Below are positions 26,000-34,487 of a stretch of DNA of 64,000 nucleotides, piece after piece. The DNA comes from Fimbriiglobus ruber. GTDB taxonomy: Bacteria > Planctomycetota > Planctomycetia > Gemmatales > Gemmataceae. The notes beneath the pieces were generated by a model. It ran no database searches. It was given only the letters and a program-made list of their open reading frames with translations, and had not been told where the DNA came from. The first letter of the stretch is position 1. The number at the start of each line of letters is the position of its first letter. A program made the translations under genes and the position numbers. The DNA lies in contig NZ_NIDE01000014.1 in assembly GCF_002197845.1 (NCBI RefSeq), positions 1,054,001 through 1,118,000 of the forward strand, read 5' to 3'.

Positions 26000-26896
26000 T
26001 CAGGCTTCGAAGTATCGCATTTGTTCGAGATCGTCGATCATCCCGGCTTTCTGCGTCGGGCGCCAACCCAACCGCTGTTGCGTTAGCGCGCTCGACGCCG
26101 GCATGTCCATCCCGGCGAAGAACCCGAGCCAGCCAAAATGCCCGGCGGCCTCCTCGGGCGACTTCGAGACGACCGGAATCTTCAAGCCCCGCCCGATCGC
26201 CTCCGCGATCTCTCGGGCCGAAACGCCCTCCTCGGCGACGGCGTGATACCTCGCCCGGGCCGTTCCCTTCTCCAGCGCCAGCCTGTAGAGGGGCGCGGCA
26301 TCGAGTACGTGAACCGCGGGCCAGCGGTTTTTTCCCTCGCCGATGTAAGCCGAGACGCCCTTCTCGCGGGCGACGGCGATCGAATAGGTGACGAGGCCTT
26401 GCTTGAGAGTGTTATGCACCTGCGGCAGGCGCACCACGGACACGTTCACGCCACGCGCGGCGACCGCCTCTGCCGCGAATTCCGAGGCCGCACGGGGGTT
26501 CGGGTGGTTGGGATCGAAGTGGTCTTCGGTCGCGGGTTGACCCGGTCCTGCGTTCCCCATCCCAGTCCCGGAGGTGATGACCAGGGGGCGGTCGGAGCCG
26601 GCGAGCGCGTCGCCGAGCGCGTCGATGGCTCGCCTGTCTGCCTCGCAGACCTCCTGGAACCTTGAGAAGTCGTGGATGAAGGCGGTGTGGATCACACCAT
26701 CCGCCCCGGCCGCCCCGGTGCGAAGACTCTCCAGATCTTCGAGATCCCCGCGATGCACCTCGGCACCGGCGGCCCTGAGAGACCGGGCTCCCGCATCCGA
26801 CCGCGCCAGTCCGAGGACCCGATGGCCCGCGCCGATCAGCTCCTGCACAATTGCGGAGCCGACAAATCCGGTAGCACCTGTTACGAAAATACGCAC
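26000..26896 (-). CDS. Atypical SDR / NAD(P)-dependent epimerase-like protein
   Basis: About 298 residues from a GTG at 26896 (GGGAG upstream; protein VRIFVTGATGFVGSAIVQEL), or 309 from the ATG at 26929. The TGATGFVG dinucleotide motif is at the very N-terminus, followed by LGLARSD and GDLEDLESL, as in NAD(P)-binding SDRs of the extended/atypical group. No clear YxxxK catalytic pair is seen, so it may be a reductase-like or NmrA-type member rather than a true epimerase. It is divergent from a TetR gene with paired palindromes in the gap. Confidence 0.85.
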   Translation of the reverse strand: MRIFVTGATGFVGSAIVQELIGAGHRVLGLARSDAGARSLRAAGAEVHRGDLEDLESLRTGAAGADGVIHTAFIHDFSRFQEVCEADRRAIDALGDALAGSDRPLVITSGTGMGNAGPGQPATEDHFDPNHPNPRAASEFAAEAVAARGVNVSVVRLPQVHNTLKQGLVTYSIAVAREKGVSAYIGEGKNRWPAVHVLDAAPLYRLALEKGTARARYHAVAEEGVSAREIAEAIGRGLKIPVVSKSPEEAAGHFGWLGFFAGMDMPASSALTQQRLGWRPTQKAGMIDDLEQMRYFEA

Positions 26897-26982
26897 GGCG
26901 ATATCTCCCGCAGTGTTTCGTATCCTCATGGCACGGGGCTTTTTGGGGCCCGATGTTGCAGAGGCTTCGTGAGCCTGCTAAA

Positions 26983-27028
26983 ACGGAGACGGGCTCCGTA
27001 TTGCAATATTACCGGAGACACCCTCCGT
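26983..27028. promoter_or_regulatory. Two palindromic operator-like sites between SDR and TetR genes
   Basis: ACGGAG-ACGGG-CTCCGT at 26983-26999 is perfect. CCGGAG-ACACC-CTCCGT at 27012-27028 has one mismatch. Both have 6-base arms and a 5-base centre, with centres 29 bp apart. The second ends 20 bases before the TetR ATG. This suits a TetR protein repressing both divergent genes. Confidence 0.7.
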
Positions 27029-27047
27029 TTTCAAGGGTTTTATTTCG

Positions 27048-27644
27048 ATGGCCGCGAAACGTTCACAACCCGCCGGGCGAAAGCCGCGTGCCGACGCGCA
27101 GCGGAATCGCGATCGCATTTTGGGTGTGGCGAAGGAGGCGTTCACTCGGTCGGGGGCGGAAACGAGCCTTGACGACATTGCCAGAGAGGCCGGTGTGGGG
27201 CCGGGAACTTTGTATCGTCACTTTCCTACGCGTGAGGAGCTTTTGGAGGCCGTTTATCGGAGTGAGGTTGAAAAGCTGGCCGCGGCCGAGCGGAAGTTCG
27301 CTCAAGAGGTGCCGCCGATTGAAGCCTTGCGGGCTTGGATGTTGTTATTCGTCGACTACATCGCCGCGAAGAAGATCATTGCTCCCGTCCTGAATTCACT
27401 GGTCGGAGATCCGAAGAAAGTGTTCGAAGCATCCCACGCCCAGATTTGGGACGCGATTCGTGCTTTGGTCGGGCGCGCGATCAAGAGCGGCGACATTCGC
27501 GAGGACCTGGACCCGCTCGACCTGCTCCGAGCCCTCATTGGCGTGGCCAACGTGGCGACCAGCCCGGACTGGCAGCAGAGCGCCCGGCGATTAGTGGATA
27601 TTCTCATCACCGGATCACGACCTATTAACAGTACAGCGCAGTAA
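27048..27644 (+). CDS. TetR-family repressor with C-terminus rewritten by an IS
   Basis: A 198-residue TetR protein. The DNA-binding part is QRNRDRILGVAKEAFTRSGA, then LDDIAREAGVGPGTLYRHFP. The C-terminal domain ends ARRLVDILITGSRP, and the last six residues (INSTAQ) and the stop codon are read from the left inverted repeat of the IS701-type element that starts at 27625. The original end was therefore lost, probably by only a few residues, and the protein may still fold. It is divergent from the SDR gene, its likely target. Confidence 0.88.
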   Translation: MAAKRSQPAGRKPRADAQRNRDRILGVAKEAFTRSGAETSLDDIAREAGVGPGTLYRHFPTREELLEAVYRSEVEKLAAAERKFAQEVPPIEALRAWMLLFVDYIAAKKIIAPVLNSLVGDPKKVFEASHAQIWDAIRALVGRAIKSGDIREDLDPLDLLRALIGVANVATSPDWQQSARRLVDILITGSRPINSTAQ

Positions 27645-29002
27645 TTTAATAGGATGGGAGGGAAGGATTTAGAAGGAATCACATGACCGAGCAGGAAATC
27701 GTGGGCGTCGGCCCGGCGTTCGCCCGGTATCTGGGCCGGTATCGGGACGTGTTCCGGCAGGACCGCACGGCCGCCCACTTCGACACGTATTGTCGGGGCC
27801 TGTTATCCGACCTGCCGCGGAAATCGATCGAACCGATCGCGTTGGCGAGCGGGACGACGGTCCGTACCCTCCAGTTGTTCGTGACGACCTCGGTGTGGTC
27901 GTACGACGAGGCCCGGACGCGGTTGCACCGATTCGTGGCCGATACGCTGGCCGATCTCCCGACCGATCCCGTCGGAACGGTCGGGGTGATCGACGAGACG
28001 AGCAGCCGGAAGTGGGGGGATCACACTCCGGGCGTCCAACGGCAGTACCTGGGGTGTGTGGGCAAGGTCGACAATGGGATCGTGACCGTCCACGTGGGGG
28101 TCACCCACGGCACCTTTCGCACCCTGTTGGACGCCGACCTGTTCCTACCCGAGTCGTGGGACGTGGACCGCGCGCGGTGTCAGGCGGCCGGCATCCCGGA
28201 CACCGTCCGGCACCACCCGAAGTGGCGGCTGGCCCTCGACCAACTCCTCCGGGCGAACACGAACGGGATCACGTTCGACGGGCTGACGTTCGACGAAGGG
28301 TACGGGGCAGCCGTCCCGCTCCTGACCGTGTTGGGCGTGATGGGACAGCGGTTCGTAGGTGAAATCCCGACGAATTTCGCCGTCCGGGACGCGGCCGGGG
28401 GCCCCTCCCGGCGGGCCGACGAGCGGTTGACCGGGGGTCACGCCGAGCGGGGGCGAGTGTACCGGTTGACCCGCCAGACGACCCGCCCGTCGGTCTGGCG
28501 GGTGGCCACCGCCATCGTCTGGGTGGCCGACCGCAAGCACACCCTGGTCGTCGCCCGGAACGACGCGACCGCGGAGATCAAGTACTTCCTGACGAATGCC
28601 ACGGCCGAGCCGGTGGCTCGGATTCTCGCCGTCGCCTTCCGCCGGTGGACGGTCGAGCATCTATTCCGGGTCGCCAAACAGGAAGTCGGACTGATGCACG
28701 ACGAGGGGCGGGATTACACGGGGCTGATGCGGCACCTGACCCTGGCCGTGGTCGTCCTCGGATTCGTCGCCGCCCACACGGAGCGGCTCCGGGGGGAAAA
28801 ACCCAGACGTGACGATGGAGCAGGTGTGCCGGGCGCTCAACGTCCGGTGCGCGATCCTGTTCCGGCGGCGACGGGGAACCGGGGCCACCCAACATACCAG
28901 CGACGTAATTCAATACCACCAGCGGCGAAACAAGCAAGCCACCCGATCTCATAAGAAGCAGCGGCACAAACGTGTTACGTAAAATACGCGCTGTACTGTT
29001 AA
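27625..29002 (+). mobile_element. IS701-type insertion sequence
   Basis: Inverted ends: TTAACAGTACAGCGC at 27625-27639 and its exact complement at 28988-29002. One transposase gene lies inside. No matching target duplication is seen in the flanks (CCTA on the left, ATAG on the right), so the element may be old or one flank has changed. It truncates the preceding TetR gene. Confidence 0.82.
27683..28982 (+). pseudogene. IS701-family transposase with a C-terminal frameshift
   Basis: The first 375 codons encode an IS701/DDE_5-type transposase: VGVIDETSSRKWGDHTPGVQ holds the first Asp, GLTFDEGYG a second, and AFRRWTVEHLFRVAKQEVGL the Glu region. After HTERLRGE the frame leaves the expected sequence at a run of six G and five A (near 28795-28805). 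The family-like ending instead lies in another frame: NPDVTMEQVCRALNVRCAIL, then ATRSHKKQRHKRVT, stopping at 28982. As written, the open frame ends at 28954 with an unrelated tail. Either the element is dead, the run was misread, or an unusual frameshift is used. Confidence 0.8.
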
Positions 29003-29178
29003 ATAGGGCGGCGCAATTCCACCCAAAGCGCAAATGACTACGAACGGTGCGAATGTCGTCGGTCGGCGGCGGCAGGTCCGCTGAGCCCGCTACCGGTGTT
29101 CGATTCGCCAAATACCCTCGCCGCGGCATATCATGATAAGATTCTTACCGATTCGACCGCGATACTGAACCCAGAGGG

Positions 29179-29559
29179 GTGCCCGTGCTGATCCTGACCC
29201 CGGCCGCCGAATGGCAACAACTCCGCTTCGCCCTGCGGGCCGGCCGCCCGGTGTACGGGAGCGAACTGCGACTCGTCCCGACGAGTAAAACCAAAGACGG
29301 GGTGTTCCTCACCGACCTCGTCCTCCGCGGGTTGATGGAAGCCGTCGCCGAGGCGCCGGGGAACCCGTGGGCGTCGACGTACCGGCTCACGCCGGTCGGC
29401 CGGTACGCGTGCGAGTACGGCGAATACGATTTCGACACCGAGACCAGTACGTGCCGGTTGCCCGTGGGCGTCGAGGCCAAGAGTGTCGGCGCCACCGGTC
29501 GGTTGGACGGCACGCCGAAAGTGCTCCCGGTCCCGACCGCGCACAAGAAGCGAGGCTGA
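29179..29559 (+). CDS. Hypothetical protein, 126 residues, GTG start
   Basis: The product begins with GTG (read VPVLILTPAAEWQQLRFALR) after GAGGGG. It contains LTDLVLRGLMEAVAEAP and a strand-rich middle (YACEYGEYDFDTETSTC), with a Lys-rich end. No known domain. It lies 60 bases ahead of the NHL-repeat gene on the same strand. Its composition fits a native gene. Confidence 0.55.
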   Translation: MPVLILTPAAEWQQLRFALRAGRPVYGSELRLVPTSKTKDGVFLTDLVLRGLMEAVAEAPGNPWASTYRLTPVGRYACEYGEYDFDTETSTCRLPVGVEAKSVGATGRLDGTPKVLPVPTAHKKRG

Positions 29560-29621
29560 CCGGGCGCCGATGACCTGGGCGGCGGCGTTTCGCCCGAGAT
29601 TTTCTTGCCCACTTCCGGGGG

Positions 29622-30548
29622 ATGAGAATGTCCCGCGCCCGGGCGCGATGGCTCATGGTTGTGTGGCTGGCCTCCTCCGCGGCGGGGTGGCCCGGCGAGT
29701 GCCGCGCGGGGGAGTTCCCCGACTACCGGCCGGTCGCGGGTTGGCCGCAGCTGCCGCCGACTATCACACTCGGCCCGGTGTCGGCCGTGGCGACCGACGC
29801 GAAGGATCGGGTGTACGTCGCCCACCGCGGCCCGAAGCCCGTCCTCGTGTTCGACCGCGACGGCACGTTCCTCCGGCCCTGGGGCGATGATCACATCCGC
29901 ACCGCGCACGGGCTGCGGGTCGACCCGGCGGGCAACGTGTGGCTGACCGACATCGGCAGCCATCTGGTGATGAAGTTCGACCCCGCGGGGAAGTTGCTCC
30001 TGTCGCTCGGACGGAAGGGCAAAGCGGGCGACAAGCCCGACGAGTTCGACCAACCGACCGACGTGGCGGTGACCCCGGCCGGCGATTTCTACGTCACGGA
30101 CGGGTACGGGAATTCCCGGGTACTGAAGTTCGACCGCACGGGGAAACTAATCCGGCAGTGGGGGACGGAAGGTCAGGGCGAGGGCGAGTTCGACCTGCCG
30201 CACGCGATTTGCCTGGACGCCAAGGGCCGGGTTTACGTCGGCGACCGCGAGAACAACCGGGTGCAGGTGTTCGACGCCGACGGCAAGTTCCTCGCCCAGT
30301 GGCGGGAGAGCGGCGCCCCCTACGGGCTATTTCTCGCGGGTGATCGGTTGTTCGTGGCCGACGGCCGGGCGGGCTGGATCCGGGTTCTCGGACCGGATGG
30401 GAAGTTGCTCGGTCGCTGGGGCGAGCCGGGCGCCGCAGCGGGACGGGGCCCGATGCCGCACATGCTGTGCGTCGACTCCCACGGCGACGTCTACGTCGCC
30501 GCAGTCACTGGCAAGCGAATTCAGAAGTTCGTCGCCGTGAAGAAGTGA
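29622..30548 (+). CDS. Secreted NHL-repeat beta-propeller protein
   Basis: A 308-residue protein with an N-terminal signal peptide (RARWLMVVWLASSAAGWPGE) and six NHL-type blades, such as GLRVDPAGNVWLTDIGSHLV, ICLDAKGRVYVGDRENNRVQ and DVYVAAVTGKRIQKF. These resemble the beta-propeller of peptidyl-glycine alpha-amidating lyase and many planctomycete extracellular proteins. No lyase metal site was assigned. It is probably a binding or scaffolding protein outside the cytoplasm. An in-frame Met two codons on is an alternative start. Confidence 0.85.
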   Translation: MRMSRARARWLMVVWLASSAAGWPGECRAGEFPDYRPVAGWPQLPPTITLGPVSAVATDAKDRVYVAHRGPKPVLVFDRDGTFLRPWGDDHIRTAHGLRVDPAGNVWLTDIGSHLVMKFDPAGKLLLSLGRKGKAGDKPDEFDQPTDVAVTPAGDFYVTDGYGNSRVLKFDRTGKLIRQWGTEGQGEGEFDLPHAICLDAKGRVYVGDRENNRVQVFDADGKFLAQWRESGAPYGLFLAGDRLFVADGRAGWIRVLGPDGKLLGRWGEPGAAAGRGPMPHMLCVDSHGDVYVAAVTGKRIQKFVAVKK

Positions 30549-30613
30549 GCCTCGTTTTGGACGGCCGGTCTCTTATTTTCAGGCCCGCTCATCGTTTGCA
30601 CCGACCGCGCGAA

Positions 30614-31624
30614 TCACTTCCCGTCCGCAATGTCTGTTACCCACGTAGCGGCGGTGAGCGGCCGGGGGTTATTCAGTCCGCCGCCGATGACCACGAGCCG
30701 GCCGCCGATGATGGCCGCGGACGGAGCGAGTACCTTCTCGGGAAGTTCGCCGACGACGCGCCACGTATCCGCCTTGGGATCGTATTCGAGCAAGTCGCCC
30801 ACGACATTCCGCGGCGGTTCGGAACTGTTGCACCGCCCGCCGACGATCAGGATTCGGCCCGCGCGGATGATCGTACTCGACTCGAAATGGCTGCGGCCGT
30901 CCGGCAGGCGGGCGATCGCGCTCCACGTCTTCGTCGCGGGATCGAACCGGTGGCACGAGGGCACGTCGATTTGGGTTTTGTCGTGCCCGTGATCGCCGCC
31001 CAAGGCATAGATTTTGCCATCCAGCACCGCCGCGCTCACGTGCCCGCGAGGGTCGGGCAAATCCGCCTCCCGCGCCCATTCCTTGCCCCCGTCGAGCGAC
31101 AAACTCCAGTGGTCACCGGCGTTCGTGTCGCGATCGGTCTTGTAGCCCCCGAAATAATGCAACCGGCGGCCGACCACCGTCAGGCCGCCACCCGCGCGTC
31201 GTTCCGGCAGCGGCGGCCCGGCGGCCCACGTGTCAGCGGCGAGGTCGTATTTCCACACCTCCGCGGTGACCGGGCCGGGGTGCTTTCCTTTGAATCCGCC
31301 CGCGAACCAGATGATTTTCCCGTCGACGGCCGGGTTGAGGTGGGTGAGCCCTGCCGGCATGTCTTTCTTCCGCGCCCAGGTGTCGGTCGCCGGGTCGTAG
31401 ACGTCCACCCGGTTCGACGCCCCCAGGTCGTCGGTGAAGCCGCCGAAGAGGTACATCTTGCCGTCGACGACGGCGGTCGGAGACTCGACCCGGGCGAACG
31501 GCGACGGCGTTCCCTTCCGCCACTGGAGGGCGAGCCGGGCGTCAGCTTTCCCGCCCGGGGGATCATCGGCTCGGGCGAGCGTGGGGATGTTCAAGGCGAC
31601 GACGGCGAGCAGGGTACGGAACAT
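30614..31624 (-). CDS. Secreted Kelch-repeat protein
   Basis: A 336-residue exported protein: signal peptide MFRTLLAVVALNIPTLARAD, then six Kelch units. They show the usual doubled Gly and spaced Tyr/Trp, for example VDGKMYLFGGFTDDLGASNR, GKIYALGGDHGHDKT and AAIIGGRLVVIGGGLNN. Kelch units fold into a beta-propeller that binds sugars or proteins. The frame is open a further 111 codons upstream, but that part has no signal features, so the start is set at the signal peptide. It is convergent with the NHL-repeat gene. Confidence 0.85.
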   Translation of the reverse strand: MFRTLLAVVALNIPTLARADDPPGGKADARLALQWRKGTPSPFARVESPTAVVDGKMYLFGGFTDDLGASNRVDVYDPATDTWARKKDMPAGLTHLNPAVDGKIIWFAGGFKGKHPGPVTAEVWKYDLAADTWAAGPPLPERRAGGGLTVVGRRLHYFGGYKTDRDTNAGDHWSLSLDGGKEWAREADLPDPRGHVSAAVLDGKIYALGGDHGHDKTQIDVPSCHRFDPATKTWSAIARLPDGRSHFESSTIIRAGRILIVGGRCNSSEPPRNVVGDLLEYDPKADTWRVVGELPEKVLAPSAAIIGGRLVVIGGGLNNPRPLTAATWVTDIADGK

Positions 31625-31698
31625 GGAAGAGGTTCCCCGGGGAGTAACGGCCCGTTCGGAACGGACGGGTGGGGGTGATTGTACCCGCCGGGCAACAG

Positions 31699-32454
31699 TC
31701 ATCCGAGGTCGGCCAGGAACGCCGCGGGCACCCCTGCTTCGACGAGTGCCCGGGCCAGATTGACCCACGGTCCGGAGCGATCGAGAATCGCGGAATCGGC
31801 GGTCACAACGGCGTCTCCGGGTTGCGACAGGAGCCGGTCCGGGTCCGGTACGACCTCGGCGGTCCACCCCGGATTCACCGCCCGGATCATCGCGGCGAGC
31901 CGGCCGCTGTTGGACACCGGCGCGTCCAGCAGCCAGAGGCACGGCCCGGCACCCCATTCCGCGAGCCAGCGGGTCGCCAGTTCCAGCGCGGGCAGCGTCT
32001 CCTCGACCCGCCGGTACGTCCCGTGGACGCTCGCCAGATCCCGGAAGCAGCCGTCCCGGCCGCCGAGTACGACCCCGCCGCCGAGCGCCGATTCCAGCGT
32101 CAGGATCAGGTTGAACCCGTCGATCCGGAGCGATCGACCCCGGAGCGCACCAGGATCGATCCGGCGCGACCGGCGATCCGCGAGGGCGGCGTCAGAACAA
32201 GCCGAGCGGAGGACGGCGACGCGCTGGCGCTCGACCAGCCGATACCGATCCCCGACCAACTTCACGGCCGACGGTTCGCCGTAGCCCCGCGACATGAGCC
32301 AGGAGAGGTCGGACACCGCGGCCACGAGATCGGGGCGGGCCTCGGCGCCGAAATAGGCCGCGTCTTGTGGGCCGGGCCCGCGGTGTTTGCGGCCGTCGGG
32401 CACGTGTTCGCTCCGAAGAGATGGCGGTGGTTGCGCGAGCGCGGGAGTTGTCAC
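31699..32454 (-). CDS. DUF434-family protein
   Basis: A 251-residue cytoplasmic protein beginning with GTG (GGGGA upstream). The middle has LRIDGFNLILTLESALGGGV, followed by LGGRDGCFRDLASVHGTYR, the characteristic stretch of DUF434/DUF5616 proteins found across archaea and bacteria. The second half has LWLLDAPVSNSGRLA and AVVTADSAILDR, resembling a PIN/NYN-like nuclease fold with conserved aspartates. The family function is not established; nuclease activity is inference from the Asp pattern. Confidence 0.8.
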   Translation of the reverse strand: MTTPALAQPPPSLRSEHVPDGRKHRGPGPQDAAYFGAEARPDLVAAVSDLSWLMSRGYGEPSAVKLVGDRYRLVERQRVAVLRSACSDAALADRRSRRIDPGALRGRSLRIDGFNLILTLESALGGGVVLGGRDGCFRDLASVHGTYRRVEETLPALELATRWLAEWGAGPCLWLLDAPVSNSGRLAAMIRAVNPGWTAEVVPDPDRLLSQPGDAVVTADSAILDRSGPWVNLARALVEAGVPAAFLADLG

Positions 32455-32582
32455 ACCAATCCCCGGGCACCTGATTCCATCTTACTGCCATTGAATGACC
32501 AGGAGATTCGGTGGGCTCACCGTCGCCGTCTACAATGGCGGCAGGTCCGCACAGCCTCGCCCCTAACGAGCCGGAGTAACCG

Positions 32583-33434
32583 ATGACCGACCGGACCCTG
32601 ACGATCGACGGCGTGCGGGTTCCGCAGTTCCTGTACGGGACGGCCTGGAAGGAAGACGAGACCGAGCGCCTCACCGCGCTCGCCCTGCGGCAAGGGTTCC
32701 GCGGCGTCGACACCGCCAACCAGCGGAAACACTACCACGAAGCCGGCGTCGGCAAAGCCATTAACGAAGCGATTGCCAGTAGAAGCGTTGCCCGGAGCGA
32801 CCTGTTCCTGCAAACTAAATTCACCTTCCGGCGCGGGCAAGATCACCGCTTGCCGTATGACCCGGACGCCCCGATTTCGGCCCAAGTCGAACAGTCGATC
32901 GCGAGTTCGCTCCAGCACCTCGGGACCGATGCCGTCGACTCCTTCGTCTTGCATGGTCCCACCATGTCGGAGGGGCTAACCAAGGCTGACTGGGAAGCCT
33001 GGCGGGCGATGGAAGTGATCCACGAGGGCGGCCGCGCGCGTCTCCTCGGGGTGAGCAACGTCAACCTCGGCCAGCTCAAGGCTTTTTGCGACGGTGCCCG
33101 CGTCCGCCCACGATTCGTCCAGAACCGATGCTACGCCGTCCTGGGTTGGGACCGCGAGGTCCGCGCCTACTGTGCCGCGAACGGCATCCACTACCAGGGC
33201 TTCTCCCTGCTCACCGCGAACCGCCAGGTGCTGGCGCATCCGGAAGTTGCCCGGATGGCCGAGCGCCACGGCCGGGCGGCCAGCCAAATCGTGTTTCGGT
33301 TCGCATTGGAAGTTGGGATGATTCCATTGACGGGGACCACCGACGCCGCCCACATGCAGGCGGATCTCGACGCATTCAACTTTCGGCTGGATCCCGAGGA
33401 GGTCAGACGAATCGAAGGTCTCGTAACCCGGTAG
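32583..33434 (+). CDS. Aldo/keto reductase
   Basis: A 283-residue NADPH-dependent reductase of the aldo/keto reductase superfamily. GVDTANQ holds the catalytic Asp, HYHEAGVGKA the Tyr, FLQTKFTF the Lys and SFVLHGPT the His of the tetrad. GVSNVNLGQLKAF and the C-terminal MIPLTGTTDAAHMQADLDAF region fit NADPH binding. The start MTDRTLTIDGVRVPQFLYGT has GGAG about 7 bases upstream. The substrate is unknown. It is convergent with the RraA-like gene. Confidence 0.92.
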   Translation: MTDRTLTIDGVRVPQFLYGTAWKEDETERLTALALRQGFRGVDTANQRKHYHEAGVGKAINEAIASRSVARSDLFLQTKFTFRRGQDHRLPYDPDAPISAQVEQSIASSLQHLGTDAVDSFVLHGPTMSEGLTKADWEAWRAMEVIHEGGRARLLGVSNVNLGQLKAFCDGARVRPRFVQNRCYAVLGWDREVRAYCAANGIHYQGFSLLTANRQVLAHPEVARMAERHGRAASQIVFRFALEVGMIPLTGTTDAAHMQADLDAFNFRLDPEEVRRIEGLVTR

Positions 33435-33481
33435 TTGAGTGCGGATGTGTTGGAAGGTTGGAACCCTGCCGACCGCGTTGC

Positions 33482-34165
33482 TCATAAGACGCCGTAGCGA
33501 TCGTAGACCTCGCGCAGAGTCTTGCCGGCTTTCAATTCTCTTCGGGAATGCGATTCCTGATCGGACTTGTGACACGCCCGGTCGACCACCTGGGTGAGAA
33601 CGGCCCGCGGGATCACGGCAATGCCGTCGAAATCCGCGAAGACCGTGTCGCCAGGTTGCACGAGTACGTCGCCACAGCGGACCGGGACGTCGTAAGCCAT
33701 TACGCGGCCGCGGCCCATCGAGTCCAACGGGCGGATGCCGGTGTAGTAGACCGGGAAGCCGAGGTCGATGATTTTGAGGCAGTCGCGGATCTGGCTGTCG
33801 CAAACGCAGCCTGTGGCTCCGCGGCACTGCGCGGCCGTCGACATCAGCTCACCCCAGGGTGCGTTTGTTCCCGCGAAATCGGTGGAGTGGACGACCACGT
33901 CGCTGGGGCGGAGGGCGTCGATCGCCTCGATTTCCAGCCCGTAAGGGTTGTCTTCGTCGGCGTAGTCGGCTTCCATCCAACGGATCGTCCGGGCGCGGCC
34001 GATGAAGCCACAGCGCTCGCGGTCGGGCAGCAGCGGGCGGAGGCGGTGGTGCATTGCCTGGTGGCGGTAGCCGAGGGAATCGAGGACGTCGCACACGACG
34101 GCCACGTAGGCGTGGGTTCGCAGCCGTTGCCACAATGCAGATTCCGCCGACGCCTCATCACTCAT
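33482..34165 (-). CDS. RraA-family protein (HMG/CHA aldolase-like)
   Basis: A 227-residue RraA-type protein starting MSDEASAESALWQRLRTHAY. The family core is seen in VCDVLDSLGYRHQAM, FAGTNAPWGELMSTAAQCRG, GCVCDSQIRDC and PGDTVFADFDGIAVIP. Members include 4-hydroxy-4-methyl-2-oxoglutarate aldolases and oxaloacetate decarboxylases. The G-x-x-x-D/R site (ATGCVCDSQIRD) is present. It starts one base after the end of a broken DUF1501 gene and belongs to the GntR-M20 operon, so a catabolic aldolase role is likely. An in-frame Met 15 codons earlier lies inside the DUF1501 remnant. Confidence 0.88.
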   Translation of the reverse strand: MSDEASAESALWQRLRTHAYVAVVCDVLDSLGYRHQAMHHRLRPLLPDRERCGFIGRARTIRWMEADYADEDNPYGLEIEAIDALRPSDVVVHSTDFAGTNAPWGELMSTAAQCRGATGCVCDSQIRDCLKIIDLGFPVYYTGIRPLDSMGRGRVMAYDVPVRCGDVLVQPGDTVFADFDGIAVIPRAVLTQVVDRACHKSDQESHSRRELKAGKTLREVYDRYGVL

Positions 34166-34166
34166 A

Positions 34167-34487
34167 TCAATCCCCGGGTCGAACGCGGTCGCTTTGTTTG
34201 CAAAACTCATCGGACAGTGACGACTTGCCGGCGTACTCGTTCAGTTCCGGTTTCGGGTCCCAGCTTTCCAGGTGTGACACGCCGCCGCACAGGAAGATCC
34301 AGATGACGTTCTTTGCCTTCGCCGGGTGGTGCGGTCCGCTCTCGGTGCCGACCTTCGGGTCGGCCGCCGTGGCAACGCCGTCTTGGAACAACATCGCCCC
34401 GAGGGCCAGTCCGGTGAACCCGAGGCCCGTGTCGGCGAGGAACGAGCGGCGGGTCACGCCGCGGCAACGACCGTGCGGCCGGCTCAT
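34167..34487 (-). pseudogene. DUF1501 protein, N-terminal remnant
   Basis: Starts MSRPHGRCRGVTRRSFLADT with a twin-arginine-type signal (RRSFL), then LGFTGLALGAMLF and AKNVIWIFLCGGVSHLESWD. These are the standard opening of planctomycete DUF1501 (sulfatase-like) proteins, which are normally above 400 residues. After PELNEYAGKS the family sequence is lost and the frame stops at 106 residues. The bulk of the gene is deleted and the RraA gene now follows. Its ATG overlaps the M20 peptidase stop (ATGA), so the remnant is still translated in the operon. Confidence 0.8.
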
